Positions 9,905 through 18,730 of a stretch of DNA of 64,000 nt are shown piece after piece. The DNA comes from Rhizobium binae (GTDB lineage Bacteria > Pseudomonadota > Alphaproteobacteria > Rhizobiales > Rhizobiaceae): positions 4,204,001-4,268,000 of the forward strand of contig NZ_CP071604.1 in NCBI RefSeq assembly GCF_017357225.1, read 5' to 3'. A program made the position numbers and the translations under genes. Position 1 is the stretch's first letter. The number at the start of each line of letters is the position of its first letter. The notes beneath the pieces were generated by a model. The model was not told where the DNA came from, made no database searches, and saw nothing but the letters and a program-made list of their open reading frames with translations.

Positions 9905-12121
9905 CTACAGAAAGCTTTGCGGATCGATATCGAGCTGCACCTGCACCGATCCGCGCTCCTTCGGCGATTGCGACAGCATCGCCCGCAGGAAGCCCTGCAT
10001 GTCGGAGTTGCGTCGTCCGTGCACCAGAAGCCGGAAGCGGTGGCGGCCGCGCACCAGCGCCAGCGGCGCCTCCGCCGGGCCGAGCACCGAGATGCCGGAC
10101 ACCTGGGGTGCGGCGTTGCGCATGCCGCGCGCATGGTTTTCGGCGTCGTGGCGGGTTTCTGCCGATACGATGATCGAAGCCAGCCGGCCGAAGGGCGGTA
10201 GTGCAGCGCGTTCGCGCTCGGTGATCTCGCGCTCGTAAAAGGCATCGGAATCGCCTGATACAATCGCCTGCATCACGGGATGCTGCGGCTGGTAGGTCTG
10301 CAGCAGCCCATGGCTCTTGAGCCCTGTGCGCCCGGCCCGGCCGGTCACCTGCGACAGAAGCTGGAAGGTGCGCTCGGCCGCACGCGGATCGCCATTGGCG
10401 AGGCCGAGATCGGCGTCGATGATGCCGACCAGCGTCATCAGCGGAAAATTATGGCCCTTGGCGACGAGCTGGGTGCCGATGACGATATCGGCCTCGCCCC
10501 TGGCAATGGCATCGAGCTCCAGCCGCAGCCGCTTCACGCCGCCCATGATATCCGAGGACAGAACGATCGTCCGCGCCTCCGGGAAATGCCGCTCCACCTC
10601 TTCGGCAATGCGTTCGACGCCAGGCCCGCAGGCGACGAGATGGTCGAGCGTGCCACATTCCGGGCATGCTTCCGGCGTGCGCTCGGCGTGCCCGCATTGA
10701 TGGCACTGCAACTGCTTGCGGAAACGATGCTCGACCAGCCAGCTCGAACATTGCGGGCATTGGAAGCGGTGACCGCAGACCCGGCAGAGCGTCAGCGGCG
10801 CATAACCACGCCGGTTGAGAAAGAGCAGCGCCTGTTCGCGCCGCTCCACCGTCTTGCCGATCGCCCGGATCAGCACTGGCGACAGGAAGCCGCCGCGCTC
10901 CGGCGCGTGCCTGCGCATATCGATGAGATGCAGGTCCGGAAGCGCCGCATCGCCGAAACGAGTCGGCAGATGGACGGTGCTGTAGCGGCCGTTCTGGCCG
11001 TTGACCTGGCTTTCCACCGACGGCGTCGCCGAGACCAGGATGACGGGAAAATCGCCGATGCGGCCGCGCACAACGGCCATGTCGCGGGCATTGTAGAAGA
11101 CGCGATCTTCCTGCTTGTAAGCAGGATCGTGCTCCTCGTCGACGATGATGAGCCCGAGATCCTCGAAAGGCAGGAAAAGCGCCGAACGGGCGCCGGCCAC
11201 GACGCGCACTTCGCCGGTCACTGCCTGGCGCCAGACTTTTTCGCGCATGCGCGGGGCGAGGTCGGAATGCCATTCGGCGGGTTTTGCCCCGAAGCGATCC
11301 TGGAAACGTTCCATGAAACTGGCGGTCAGCGCGATCTCCGGCAGCAGGATCAGGACCTGCCTGCCCCGTTTTAGCGTCTCGGCGATCGCTTCGAAATAGA
11401 CTTCGGTCTTGCCGGAGCCGGTGACACCGTCGATCAGCGATACGCAAAATTCGCCCTTGCGAACGTCGGAGACGATCTCCGCAGCCGCCTCTTTCTGCGG
11501 CCCTTCGAGACGTGCGGCAGCAAAATCGGGATCGGGCATCGCCACGACCGGCGGCGGCGGCAGGAATATCGTCTCGAAGATGCCGAGCGTGACCAGCCCA
11601 TCGACGACGCTGGTCGAAACGCCCGCCGCATGCGCCAGGCCGCTGCGCGTCCAGGACAAGCCGTCGGACGCGGTCTCGAGCACGCGCGCACGCGCCGGTG
11701 TCAGCCGCTCCGGTTCGCCGCCGACGAACTTCAGCCCCTCGACCATCGGCTCGGGCTCGAAGGCGTTCGGCGCCCTCAGCGCCATGCGTGCGACGAGCCC
11801 GGGCGGCGAGAGCGTATAGCTCGCCACCCAGTCGATGAAATCCCGCATCTCCCTGGAAAGCGGCGGGCAGTCGAAGACATGGCTGATCGGACGGAGCTTC
11901 TTCGGATCGATGCCATCCTCGCCGCCGTCCCAGACGACGCCGATCACCTGTCGCGGCCCAAGCGGCACCTGCACGACCGAGCCGGGCTCGACCGCCATGT
12001 CATCGGGCACCGAATAGGAATAGGGTTTCGGCGCCGGCATCGGTACCAGCACCGGAACCGTTCGGTTCAGGGGCGGTGCTTCGAACAGTGCGCCAAAAAG
12101 ATCGGACGAATCTGTGCTCAT
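9905..12121 (-). CDS. priA: Primosomal replication-restart helicase PriA
   Basis: 3'-5' superfamily 2 helicase that reloads the replisome at stalled forks, 738 residues. Seen in order: the N-terminal DNA-binding part (VPVLVPMPAPKPYSYSVPDDMAVEPGSVVQVPLGPRQVIGVVWD), Walker A LIDGVTGSGKTEVYF, the DEEHDPAYKQED box, and a zinc-binding insert with eight cysteines (CRVCG..CPQCSSWL...CHQCG...CPECGTLD). Near the end comes GTQLVAKGHNFPLMTLVGIIDAD and VTGRAGR. ATG 12121 (MSTDSSDLFGALFE) is chosen; sequence further upstream in frame is not family-like. It is divergent from the DapA-like gene across 187 bases. Confidence 0.96.
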   Translation of the reverse strand: MSTDSSDLFGALFEAPPLNRTVPVLVPMPAPKPYSYSVPDDMAVEPGSVVQVPLGPRQVIGVVWDGGEDGIDPKKLRPISHVFDCPPLSREMRDFIDWVASYTLSPPGLVARMALRAPNAFEPEPMVEGLKFVGGEPERLTPARARVLETASDGLSWTRSGLAHAAGVSTSVVDGLVTLGIFETIFLPPPPVVAMPDPDFAAARLEGPQKEAAAEIVSDVRKGEFCVSLIDGVTGSGKTEVYFEAIAETLKRGRQVLILLPEIALTASFMERFQDRFGAKPAEWHSDLAPRMREKVWRQAVTGEVRVVAGARSALFLPFEDLGLIIVDEEHDPAYKQEDRVFYNARDMAVVRGRIGDFPVILVSATPSVESQVNGQNGRYSTVHLPTRFGDAALPDLHLIDMRRHAPERGGFLSPVLIRAIGKTVERREQALLFLNRRGYAPLTLCRVCGHRFQCPQCSSWLVEHRFRKQLQCHQCGHAERTPEACPECGTLDHLVACGPGVERIAEEVERHFPEARTIVLSSDIMGGVKRLRLELDAIARGEADIVIGTQLVAKGHNFPLMTLVGIIDADLGLANGDPRAAERTFQLLSQVTGRAGRTGLKSHGLLQTYQPQHPVMQAIVSGDSDAFYEREITERERAALPPFGRLASIIVSAETRHDAENHARGMRNAAPQVSGISVLGPAEAPLALVRGRHRFRLLVHGRRNSDMQGFLRAMLSQSPKERGSVQVQLDIDPQSFL

Positions 12122-12308
12122 CGGGCGAGACCATGCCCGCAAATCGACGGAATTGGAACCGCAAAGACGAGGGCGCTGCATCGGTCGGGAATGCGGATGA
12201 CGACGCTTTGCCGAGTTTGGCGGCGCCCTCACGAAATGGTTGCCCAGTAAGCGATTGGCCGCATAGATTGCCTGAAGATGCGTTCGACCGCTGAATCGGA
12301 GAGCAGGA

Positions 12309-13241
12309 ATGGCCAGACTGACCGCGGATGCGAAGGGCGTCTATTTGATCGCCGTAACGCCCTTTGCCGATGACGGCGCGCTTGATCTCGAAAGCATCGA
12401 CAGCATGGTCGATTTCTACGAAGGCGCCGGCGCCACCGGCCTGACGGTGCTTGGCCAACTCGGCGAGGCCCCGAAGCTGACCGCCGAAGAATCGCGCGCC
12501 GTCGTCGAACGCGTGTTGCAGCGCCTTGACGGGCGTCTGCCGGTGGTGGTCGGCGTGTCGGCGCCCGGACTTGCTCCGATGCGCGAGCTTGCCGAAGCCG
12601 TCATGGGAGAGGGCGCTGCCGGCGTCATGGTTGCGCCGCCGTGGACCGTCAAGACCGACGACCAGGTTTTCGCCTTCTACCAGTCGGTCGGTGAAGCCCT
12701 GGGCGACACGCCCTTCGTGCTGCAGGACTATCCCCTTACCACAAATGTGACAATCGCGCCCGCCGTCATCGAGCGCATCGTCAAGGAGGTGCCGAGCTGC
12801 GTCATGCTCAAGCATGAGGATTGGCCGGGCCTGTCGAAAATCACCGCCCTTCGCGCCGCTAGCGACAGGGGCGACATGCGGCGCATCTCCATCCTCTGCG
12901 GCAATGGCGGGCTTTTCCTGCCCGAGGAAATGGGCCGCGGCGCCGATGGCGCCATGACTGGCTTTTGTTATCCGGAAATGATGGTCGGCGTCGTCGAAGC
13001 CTATGCCGCCGGAAATCCCGATCGCGCCCACGAGATATTCGATGCCTATCTGCCGCTCGCCCGCTATGAACAGCAGCAGGGCATCGGTCTCGCCTGCCGC
13101 AAATATGTCCTTGCCAAGCGCGGCGTCATCAATTCCGCGACCCTGCGCAAGCCGGGCGCGAGGCTTTCGGCGCTCGACATCGCCGACATCGAGCGGCTTT
13201 TGGCCCGTCAGGCCATTCGTCTCAAGGAGATCGACGCATGA
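12309..13241 (+). CDS. DapA/DHDPS-family class I aldolase, substrate unknown
   Basis: Pyruvate-type aldolase/lyase of the dihydrodipicolinate synthase superfamily, 310 residues, TIM barrel. The GxxGE loop appears as LGQLGEAPKLTAEE (about 55). The conserved tyrosine is in QDYPLTTN (about 140), and the Schiff-base lysine in CVMLKHEDWPG (about 167). The variant loops and the coupling to a GMC oxidoreductase (its TGA overlaps the next ATG as ATGA) suggest a catabolic relative rather than lysine biosynthesis. The reaction cannot be read from sequence. Confidence 0.85.
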   Translation: MARLTADAKGVYLIAVTPFADDGALDLESIDSMVDFYEGAGATGLTVLGQLGEAPKLTAEESRAVVERVLQRLDGRLPVVVGVSAPGLAPMRELAEAVMGEGAAGVMVAPPWTVKTDDQVFAFYQSVGEALGDTPFVLQDYPLTTNVTIAPAVIERIVKEVPSCVMLKHEDWPGLSKITALRAASDRGDMRRISILCGNGGLFLPEEMGRGADGAMTGFCYPEMMVGVVEAYAAGNPDRAHEIFDAYLPLARYEQQQGIGLACRKYVLAKRGVINSATLRKPGARLSALDIADIERLLARQAIRLKEIDA

Positions 13242-14863
13242 CTTGGGACAGGAGTTTCGACTTCATCATAGCTGGCGGCGGATCGGCGGCCTGCGTTGCC
13301 GCCATGCGGCTGGTGCGCGACTTCGGCTTTTCGGTGCTCGTCATCGAGCGCGGACCACGCGACACGGCACGGCTGATGTCCTTTCCCGCCGGCTATATGA
13401 AATATCTCGCCCGCGACGATTTTCTCGAAATGCACCATACCGTCCCGCAACCCCAGCTCGGCGGGCGCGGACCGATCGTGCCCGTTGCAAAGGCTCTCGG
13501 CGGCGGCAGCGCCGTCAACGCCATGGTCTACATGCGCGGCCAGAAGGAGGATTATGACGGCTGGGCCGCCCATCTCGGCAATGTAGACGAATGGTCCTAC
13601 GAAGACATGCTGCCGCATTTCAAAGACCTCGAGGCCAATAGCCGCTTCAACAACCGCTACCACGGCATATCAGGCAATCTGCGTGTTTCAGAACCGCGCC
13701 ACATCTCCGATACGACGGAGGATTTCATCCTGGCGGCGCAGGGGCTTGGCCATCCCTACAATCCCGACTTCAACGGCGCGCGGCAGAACGGCGTCGGCAT
13801 CATGCAGCATACTTTCGCGCCGTGGGGCCGGCGCATTGAGCGATCCGATGCCAAAAAGGCGTTTCTCGATCCTCTTGCAGGCGACACCAGGCTGGAGATC
13901 GTCACGCAGGCGCGGGTCGATCGCATTCTGATCGAAAACGGGCGGGCCATCGGCGTCATCTATACCAGCAACGGCGAAAGCCGCAGAGCCCTTGCCGGAC
14001 GCGAGGTACTCGTCGCGTCCGGTACCTACAACAGCGCCAAGCTGATGATGCTGTCCGGCATCGGTCCGGCCGACCATCTTCGCGAACACGGCATCGCCGT
14101 TGCCGCCGATCTTCCCGGTGTCGGCGCCAATCTCCAGGACCACCACGAGGTTCCGGTCATCGCCTCGACGAAATCGAAATCCGGCTATTTCGGCCAGGAT
14201 CGCGGCTGGCCGATGATCCGCAACGGCCTGCAATATCTGTTGTTCAATTCCGGCCCCGTCACCACGACGGGCATCGAATCCTGCCTCTTCTATGATCCCG
14301 ATGGCGGCGACCGTCCGACCATCCAGCTGTATTGCGCGCCGATCGTCTATCTCGACCGCGACGTTTCGTCGGCAAAGCCGACCTACGGGGTGACCTTCAC
14401 CTCCTGCCTGTTGCGGCCGAAGGCGCGCGGCAGCGTCAGGCTGCGCTCTGCCAACCCTGGTGAACAGCCGCTGGTCGATTGCAATTTCTTCGGCCATCCC
14501 GACGACCTCCGCTTGACGCTCGCCTCGCTGAAGACCGCACGCCGGCTCCTTGAGACGGAGCCTTTCAAGAGCAAGATCGCCGAGGAGATCCTGCCGGGAC
14601 GATCGCTTCAGGACGAGGCGTCGCTGGTAAAATTCGCCGGCCAGACCGTCAAGACGAACTACCATCCTTCCGGCAGCCTGAGGATGGGCCCGGCGATCGA
14701 TCCCATGTCGGTGGTCAACGACCGGCTGCGGGTGCGCGGCGTCGACGGGCTGAGGGTGATCGATTGCTCGATCATTCCCTTTATCCCGTCAGGCAACACC
14801 AATGCACCGGCGATGGCGATCGGATCGAAGGCGGCAAGCATGATTGCCGAGGACTACCAATGA
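13238..14863 (+). CDS. GMC-family FAD-dependent alcohol oxidoreductase
   Basis: 541-residue flavoprotein of the glucose-methanol-choline family. The FAD-binding motif is FDFIIAGGGSAACVAAMRL with GxGxxA-type spacing. The first GMC signature is GGGSAVNAMVYMRGQKEDYDGWA, the second is GTYNSAKLMMLSGIGPADHL, and the C-terminal HPSGSLRMGPA...IPSGNTNAPAMAIGSKAA carries the catalytic His/Asn region. It oxidises an alcohol, probably with a quinone or oxygen as acceptor. It overlaps the DapA-like gene by four bases, so the two likely act in one pathway. BetA-type choline dehydrogenase is unlikely because no betB or betI is nearby. Confidence 0.88.
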   Translation: MTWDRSFDFIIAGGGSAACVAAMRLVRDFGFSVLVIERGPRDTARLMSFPAGYMKYLARDDFLEMHHTVPQPQLGGRGPIVPVAKALGGGSAVNAMVYMRGQKEDYDGWAAHLGNVDEWSYEDMLPHFKDLEANSRFNNRYHGISGNLRVSEPRHISDTTEDFILAAQGLGHPYNPDFNGARQNGVGIMQHTFAPWGRRIERSDAKKAFLDPLAGDTRLEIVTQARVDRILIENGRAIGVIYTSNGESRRALAGREVLVASGTYNSAKLMMLSGIGPADHLREHGIAVAADLPGVGANLQDHHEVPVIASTKSKSGYFGQDRGWPMIRNGLQYLLFNSGPVTTTGIESCLFYDPDGGDRPTIQLYCAPIVYLDRDVSSAKPTYGVTFTSCLLRPKARGSVRLRSANPGEQPLVDCNFFGHPDDLRLTLASLKTARRLLETEPFKSKIAEEILPGRSLQDEASLVKFAGQTVKTNYHPSGSLRMGPAIDPMSVVNDRLRVRGVDGLRVIDCSIIPFIPSGNTNAPAMAIGSKAASMIAEDYQ

Positions 14864-14884
14864 TGTGGCGGCGACTTCGCCTCG

Positions 14885-15364
14885 CTATCTGACCTTGTCA
14901 TCTGAGCCCAGGCCATTTCGACCGAGTCCATGCAGCTCAAGAACGTGGCTGTAGCCATCCTGCCCGACGGGCTGAAATCCGAGCGATTCCCAGAATTTCG
15001 CTGCGCCGTCGTTTCCCGCACGGACGGTCACGAAACTGCTGAATCGCCGTGCATGCTCCAATAAAGCCAGCGCCATCATGTGGCCGACACCGCGACCGCG
15101 CATCTCCGGACGCACGTAGAAGCGCCGCATCCGCATGGCTGCCGGGACGGAAGGTTCGACGATCATGCCCCCGATACCCACGAGTGCCTCATCCATAAAG
15201 GCACCAAGCAGCCTTTCGCCCTCACGCGCAAACCTGATGTCGCCAGCCGACCAGTCATCGACAAGACGGGTAATATGGAAATGGCCTTCCTGCCAAGCTT
15301 CGCGCGCAAACCCCGTGATCTGACCGGGCAATTCATCGCGGAGAATGCGGATATCGATCGTCAT
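14885..15364 (-). CDS. GNAT family N-acetyltransferase
   Basis: 159-residue acetyl-CoA-dependent acyltransferase. The central motif A is RRFYVRPEMRGRGVGHMMALALLEHAR (V-x-P-x-x-R-G-x-G), with VRAGNDGAAKFWESLGFQPV as the motif B region. ATG 15364 (MTIDIRILRDELPGQ) is preferred; the longer frame would run into the upstream PlsC-like gene. It lies 16 bases downstream of that gene and is probably cotranscribed with it. Substrate unknown. Confidence 0.82.
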   Translation of the reverse strand: MTIDIRILRDELPGQITGFAREAWQEGHFHITRLVDDWSAGDIRFAREGERLLGAFMDEALVGIGGMIVEPSVPAAMRMRRFYVRPEMRGRGVGHMMALALLEHARRFSSFVTVRAGNDGAAKFWESLGFQPVGQDGYSHVLELHGLGRNGLGSDDKVR

Positions 15365-15380
15365 GGCGATGCCAATGCAT

Positions 15381-16331
15381 CTAGAAGGCAGGTACCGGAA
15401 CCTCGCGCGACATCGCCGTGGCCGGCATGCCGACCGGCAGGAAGGTGAGATCGCCGTCGCTGGCCAGATCATACACCGTATGTTTCTCCAGCGCCTTCGT
15501 CACCTCGTTAAGATCGCCGTCGAGATGCTCGGCCGGGATGAGATTGCCGATCACGAAATCGAAACGGTCGCCCCGTTTGTTCAACAGTTCATGAAAGACG
15601 GTCATGTCGCGCAGTTCCGTCGACCACTTCGCCAGCCAGTAGAACAGGCCGGAATTGCGCGCCGTCATGTGGACGGGAAGGATCGGCAGATTGTATTTGC
15701 GCGCCAGCCCGACGGCCGAGGTCTTCCATGGGCGTTCGTTCAGCCGGCCGTTCGCCCAATAGGCAATACGGCCTGATGGAAAGAGCACCGTCGCCTTGCC
15801 TTCCCTCACCGCATGGTTCGTCAACTGCAGCGTCTCACGCGCCTTGAGCTTGCTCTTGTGCTCCTCCCGCCACTCGACCGGGATGACCATCTCGGCAAAA
15901 CGCGGATTGACGCGGATCGCATCGCGATTGGCAAAGAACATCATGTCAGGCCGGCGCGTTTTCAGCAGGTCGAATACGGCGACACCGTCGGCAATGCCGG
16001 TCGGATGGTTGCTGACGAGGAGGAAGCCGCCTGTCTCGGGAATGCGCTCGCCATTGGCGATGCCGATGTCGAGCTTCAGCACGTCGCTCAGATATTCGAA
16101 CGACTGGTAACCCGACATCTTGGCAACCGCATTGGCGAATTCGATCGCCTTGTTGTAGCGCAGCAGCGTGTAGAGGAACGGCCGCATGACCGGCCAGAGC
16201 GGATTTTTGACGATCCTCTGGCCGCGTTCGGCAATCAGCGTGTCGACGATATGACCAGGCTTTCCCTGTGAAACGAGAGCGATCGCTTCCGCGAGTTGTC
16301 CGAAAGCCGTCATGGAATCGCGCCGTGCCAT
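15381..16331 (-). CDS. PlsC-like 1-acyl-glycerol-phosphate acyltransferase family protein
   Basis: 316-residue membrane-associated acyltransferase. The catalytic box NHPTGIADGVAVFDLL (NHx4D form, about 107) is followed by LFPSGRIAYWANGRLNERPWKTSAVGLARKYNLPILPVHMTARNSGLFYWLAKWS, the acyl-acceptor binding blocks. It probably works on phospholipid or ornithine-lipid precursors at the inner membrane. It is longer than typical PlsC (about 240), with an extra N-terminal helical region. It is divergent from xerC across 139 bases. Confidence 0.8.
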   Translation of the reverse strand: MARRDSMTAFGQLAEAIALVSQGKPGHIVDTLIAERGQRIVKNPLWPVMRPFLYTLLRYNKAIEFANAVAKMSGYQSFEYLSDVLKLDIGIANGERIPETGGFLLVSNHPTGIADGVAVFDLLKTRRPDMMFFANRDAIRVNPRFAEMVIPVEWREEHKSKLKARETLQLTNHAVREGKATVLFPSGRIAYWANGRLNERPWKTSAVGLARKYNLPILPVHMTARNSGLFYWLAKWSTELRDMTVFHELLNKRGDRFDFVIGNLIPAEHLDGDLNEVTKALEKHTVYDLASDGDLTFLPVGMPATAMSREVPVPAF

Positions 16332-16470
16332 GAAAGATCCTGTCTATGGGCTGTAAGCTATCGCAGTACAATATGATCTAGGGATGACAAAGGTTTGGCC
16401 GGCATTAGCAATTCCATAACCGTTCCTGCTTCAAATTGGCAGACTTGAAGGCAAATTCAAGGCCAGCGAC

Positions 16471-17406
16471 GTGAATGAACTGCTTGTTATCGCCGACCCT
16501 CGCCTGATGGCGGAACGCGCCGCGTGGCTCGAAAACCTCGCTCGTGAACGCCGTCTTTCCGAGCATACGCTCGATGCCTATGAGCGCGACACCCGCCAGT
16601 TTCTGACCTTCCTGACCGGCCATCTCGCCGGTCCGGTGACGCTCGGTGACATCAGGGAATTGCGCCCCGCCGACTTCCGCGCCTTCCTCGCGGCAAGGCG
16701 CAAGCAAGGCTCCGGCGCCCGTTCGCTCGGCCGCAACCTCGCCGGTCTTCGCTCGCTGCTGCGCCATCTCGAAAAGAAGGGCCTGGTCAATGCCGCCGGT
16801 GCTGCCGCGATCCGCTCGCCGAAACAGCCGAAGTCGCTTCCCAAGCCGCTGTCGGACACGCAAGCGATCACCGTCGTCAGCAACGAAGCCCAGCTGCATG
16901 ACGAGCCCTGGATCGCCGCGCGCGATGCGGCGGTAATGACGCTGCTCTATGGCTGCGGCCTGCGCATTTCCGAGGCGCTGGATCTCGTTCCTGCCGACTT
17001 GCCGCAGGGAGCGGCGACGCTGCGCATCACCGGCAAGGGCAACAAGACGCGGCTGGTGCCGCTGCTGCCCGTGGTGCTCGACGCGGTCGAGAAATATCGC
17101 GCGCTCTGCCCCTATCATCTCGAAAGCGACGCGCCCCTGTTTCGCGGCGCCCGCGGCGGCAAGCTGCAGGCGGCGATCATCCAGCGCGCCATGCAGAAGC
17201 TGCGCAGCGCCTTCGGCCTGCCGGAGACGGCAACGCCCCATGCGCTTCGCCACTCCTTCGCCACCCACCTGCTTGCCGGCGGCGGCGATCTGCGCACCAT
17301 CCAGGAACTGCTGGGCCATGCCAGCCTTTCGACGACGCAGGTCTATACCGGCGTCGATGCATCGCGCCTGCTCGAGGTGTATGATCGAGCCCATCCGCGC
17401 GCCTGA
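16471..17406 (+). CDS. xerC: Tyrosine recombinase XerC
   Basis: Site-specific recombinase resolving chromosome dimers at dif, 311 residues. The N-terminal SAM-like core-binding domain (ENLARERRLSEHTLDAYERDTRQFLTFL) is followed by the catalytic domain. The arginine is in LYGCGLRISEALDL, the lysine in ITGKGNKTRLVPL, the H-x-x-R in ATPHALRHSFATHLLAGGGDLRTIQELLGHASLSTTQ, and the nucleophile Tyr in QVYTGVD. The start is GTG 16471; an ATG at 16475 is out of frame. XerC rather than XerD is preferred from position near priA and lpd in related rhizobia (recalled). Confidence 0.88.
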   Translation: MNELLVIADPRLMAERAAWLENLARERRLSEHTLDAYERDTRQFLTFLTGHLAGPVTLGDIRELRPADFRAFLAARRKQGSGARSLGRNLAGLRSLLRHLEKKGLVNAAGAAAIRSPKQPKSLPKPLSDTQAITVVSNEAQLHDEPWIAARDAAVMTLLYGCGLRISEALDLVPADLPQGAATLRITGKGNKTRLVPLLPVVLDAVEKYRALCPYHLESDAPLFRGARGGKLQAAIIQRAMQKLRSAFGLPETATPHALRHSFATHLLAGGGDLRTIQELLGHASLSTTQVYTGVDASRLLEVYDRAHPRA

Positions 17407-17477
17407 GGCATGCTTGTGGCGGCGGCACGCGGCTTATCGGCAGCTCAGCGCCCATGAATACGACGTAATGGGATGCG

Positions 17478-17493
17478 CTAAGTTTTCGTTAAC
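17478..17493 (+). promoter_or_regulatory. Weak CtrA-like box upstream of the TraB/GumN gene
   Basis: CTAA at 17478-17481, seven bases, then TTAAC at 17489-17493 matches the CtrA pattern TTAA-N7-TTAAC except for one base in the first half. It lies about 40 to 75 bases upstream of the two possible starts of the next gene. This is a marginal match. Confidence 0.25.
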
Positions 17494-17566
17494 GCATTCT
17501 CTTAAAGGATTATCCGCAAGCCGAGCGTAGAGCATGAAGCATAAGGCATGTGACCGGAACATCATC

Positions 17567-18643
17567 ATGACGACATCAATCGGCCGCCGGACCTCTTTCA
17601 TCGCAGCATCCGGCAACCTGCTGCTTTGGTTGATTGCAGCCTTCCACATGCTGCTTCTTGCGGCGCTGTTCGTCGCCTTCCTGGCGGCACGGCCGGCGTC
17701 GGCCGAAGATGGTGCCTGCACCGGCCGCAATCTGATGAATGATCTGCAGCAGAGCGACCCCGCCCGCTACGCCGAGGCGGTCAGGGAAGCCGAGGCAGTG
17801 CCGAACGGCAAGGGCATCTTCTGGAAGATCGAAAAAGCAGGACTTGCACCGTCATGGTTGCTCGGAAGCATGCATGTCACCGATCCGCGCGTGCTGGCCC
17901 TGCCGCCGCGCGCCCAGGCAGCCCACGACGCCGCCAATACGATTATCATCGAATCCGACGAGATCCTCGATGAACGCAAGGCGACCGCGGCGGTGCTGGC
18001 GCGGCCGGAGCTGACGATGTTCACCGACGGCACGACGATCGACAAGCTGCTGTCTGCCGAGGATTACAAGAGGCTGGAAGCCGGCCTCAAGCAGCGCGGC
18101 ATCCCGCTCAGCGCCGTCTCACGCATGCGGCCATGGATGATCTCGAGCGCTGTCGCGCTTCCGGCTTGCGAACTCGCCCGCAAGGCCAAGGGCGTGCAGT
18201 TCCTCGACCAGAAGATTGCCACCGACGCCGTTGCCGAAGGCAAGCAGGTCAAGGGGCTGGAGACCCTTGCCGAACAGATTCAGGCCATGGCTGACCTGCC
18301 GGTTGAATTCCATATGAAGTCGCTGATCGAGACGCTGGAACTTGGCGACAAGATGAGCGACGTCGTCGAAACGATGACCGATCTCTACCTCTCCGGCGAT
18401 ATCGGCATGACGATGCCGATGCTGAAGGCCGTGACGCCGGCGAATGAAGACCAGGCCGGCGACTACGCCGCCTTCGAACAGCGCGTCATCCTCGATCGCA
18501 ACAAGGTGATGGCCGAGCGCGCCGCCCCGATTCTCGACGGCGGCAACGTTTTCATGGCCGTCGGCGCCCTGCATCTGCCGGGTCAAGGCGGTGTCATCGA
18601 ACTGTTGCGCAAGCAGGGTTTTACGGTGGCTGCCGTAAACTGA
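17567..18643 (+). CDS. TraB/GumN family protein, membrane-anchored or secreted
   Basis: About 358 residues of the TraB/PrgY/GumN (TIKI-like metalloprotease fold) family. An N-terminal hydrophobic segment (NLLLWLIAAFHMLLLAALFVAFLAARPASA) acts as signal or anchor. The first family motif is WLLGSMHVTDPR, with a GSxHxTD-like core. The last is FMAVGALHLPGQGGVIELLRKQGFTV, the GAxHLPG motif near the C-terminus. Exact activity is not established for bacterial members. ATG 17567 is chosen over 17534 because it leaves a normal signal peptide; the ribosome site is weak for both. The 3' end is partly repeated just downstream (18679-18717). Confidence 0.82.
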   Translation: MTTSIGRRTSFIAASGNLLLWLIAAFHMLLLAALFVAFLAARPASAEDGACTGRNLMNDLQQSDPARYAEAVREAEAVPNGKGIFWKIEKAGLAPSWLLGSMHVTDPRVLALPPRAQAAHDAANTIIIESDEILDERKATAAVLARPELTMFTDGTTIDKLLSAEDYKRLEAGLKQRGIPLSAVSRMRPWMISSAVALPACELARKAKGVQFLDQKIATDAVAEGKQVKGLETLAEQIQAMADLPVEFHMKSLIETLELGDKMSDVVETMTDLYLSGDIGMTMPMLKAVTPANEDQAGDYAAFEQRVILDRNKVMAERAAPILDGGNVFMAVGALHLPGQGGVIELLRKQGFTVAAVN

Positions 18644-18678
18644 AACAGGTCGCCTAAAACGTCGGCCGCAATGGCAGA

Positions 18679-18717
18679 TTGCGCCAGCAGGGCTTCACCG
18701 TCAGCGCCGTGAACTGA
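18679..18717 (+). pseudogene. Relic of a second TraB/GumN gene 3' end
   Basis: These 39 bases repeat the last 39 bases of the preceding gene (18605-18643) with 30 of 39 identities. They encode LRQQGFTVSAVN-stop against LRKQGFTVAAVN-stop. The changes are mostly synonymous or conservative, so this looks like the surviving end of a diverged tandem paralogue whose body has been deleted. No start codon or longer frame remains. Confidence 0.65.
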
Positions 18718-18730
18718 GCCGGGCAGGCGC

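Noticed and set aside
17505..17513. DnaA-box-like TTATCCGCA near the TraB/GumN gene
   Set aside because: A single site with one mismatch and no cluster of boxes; not an origin.
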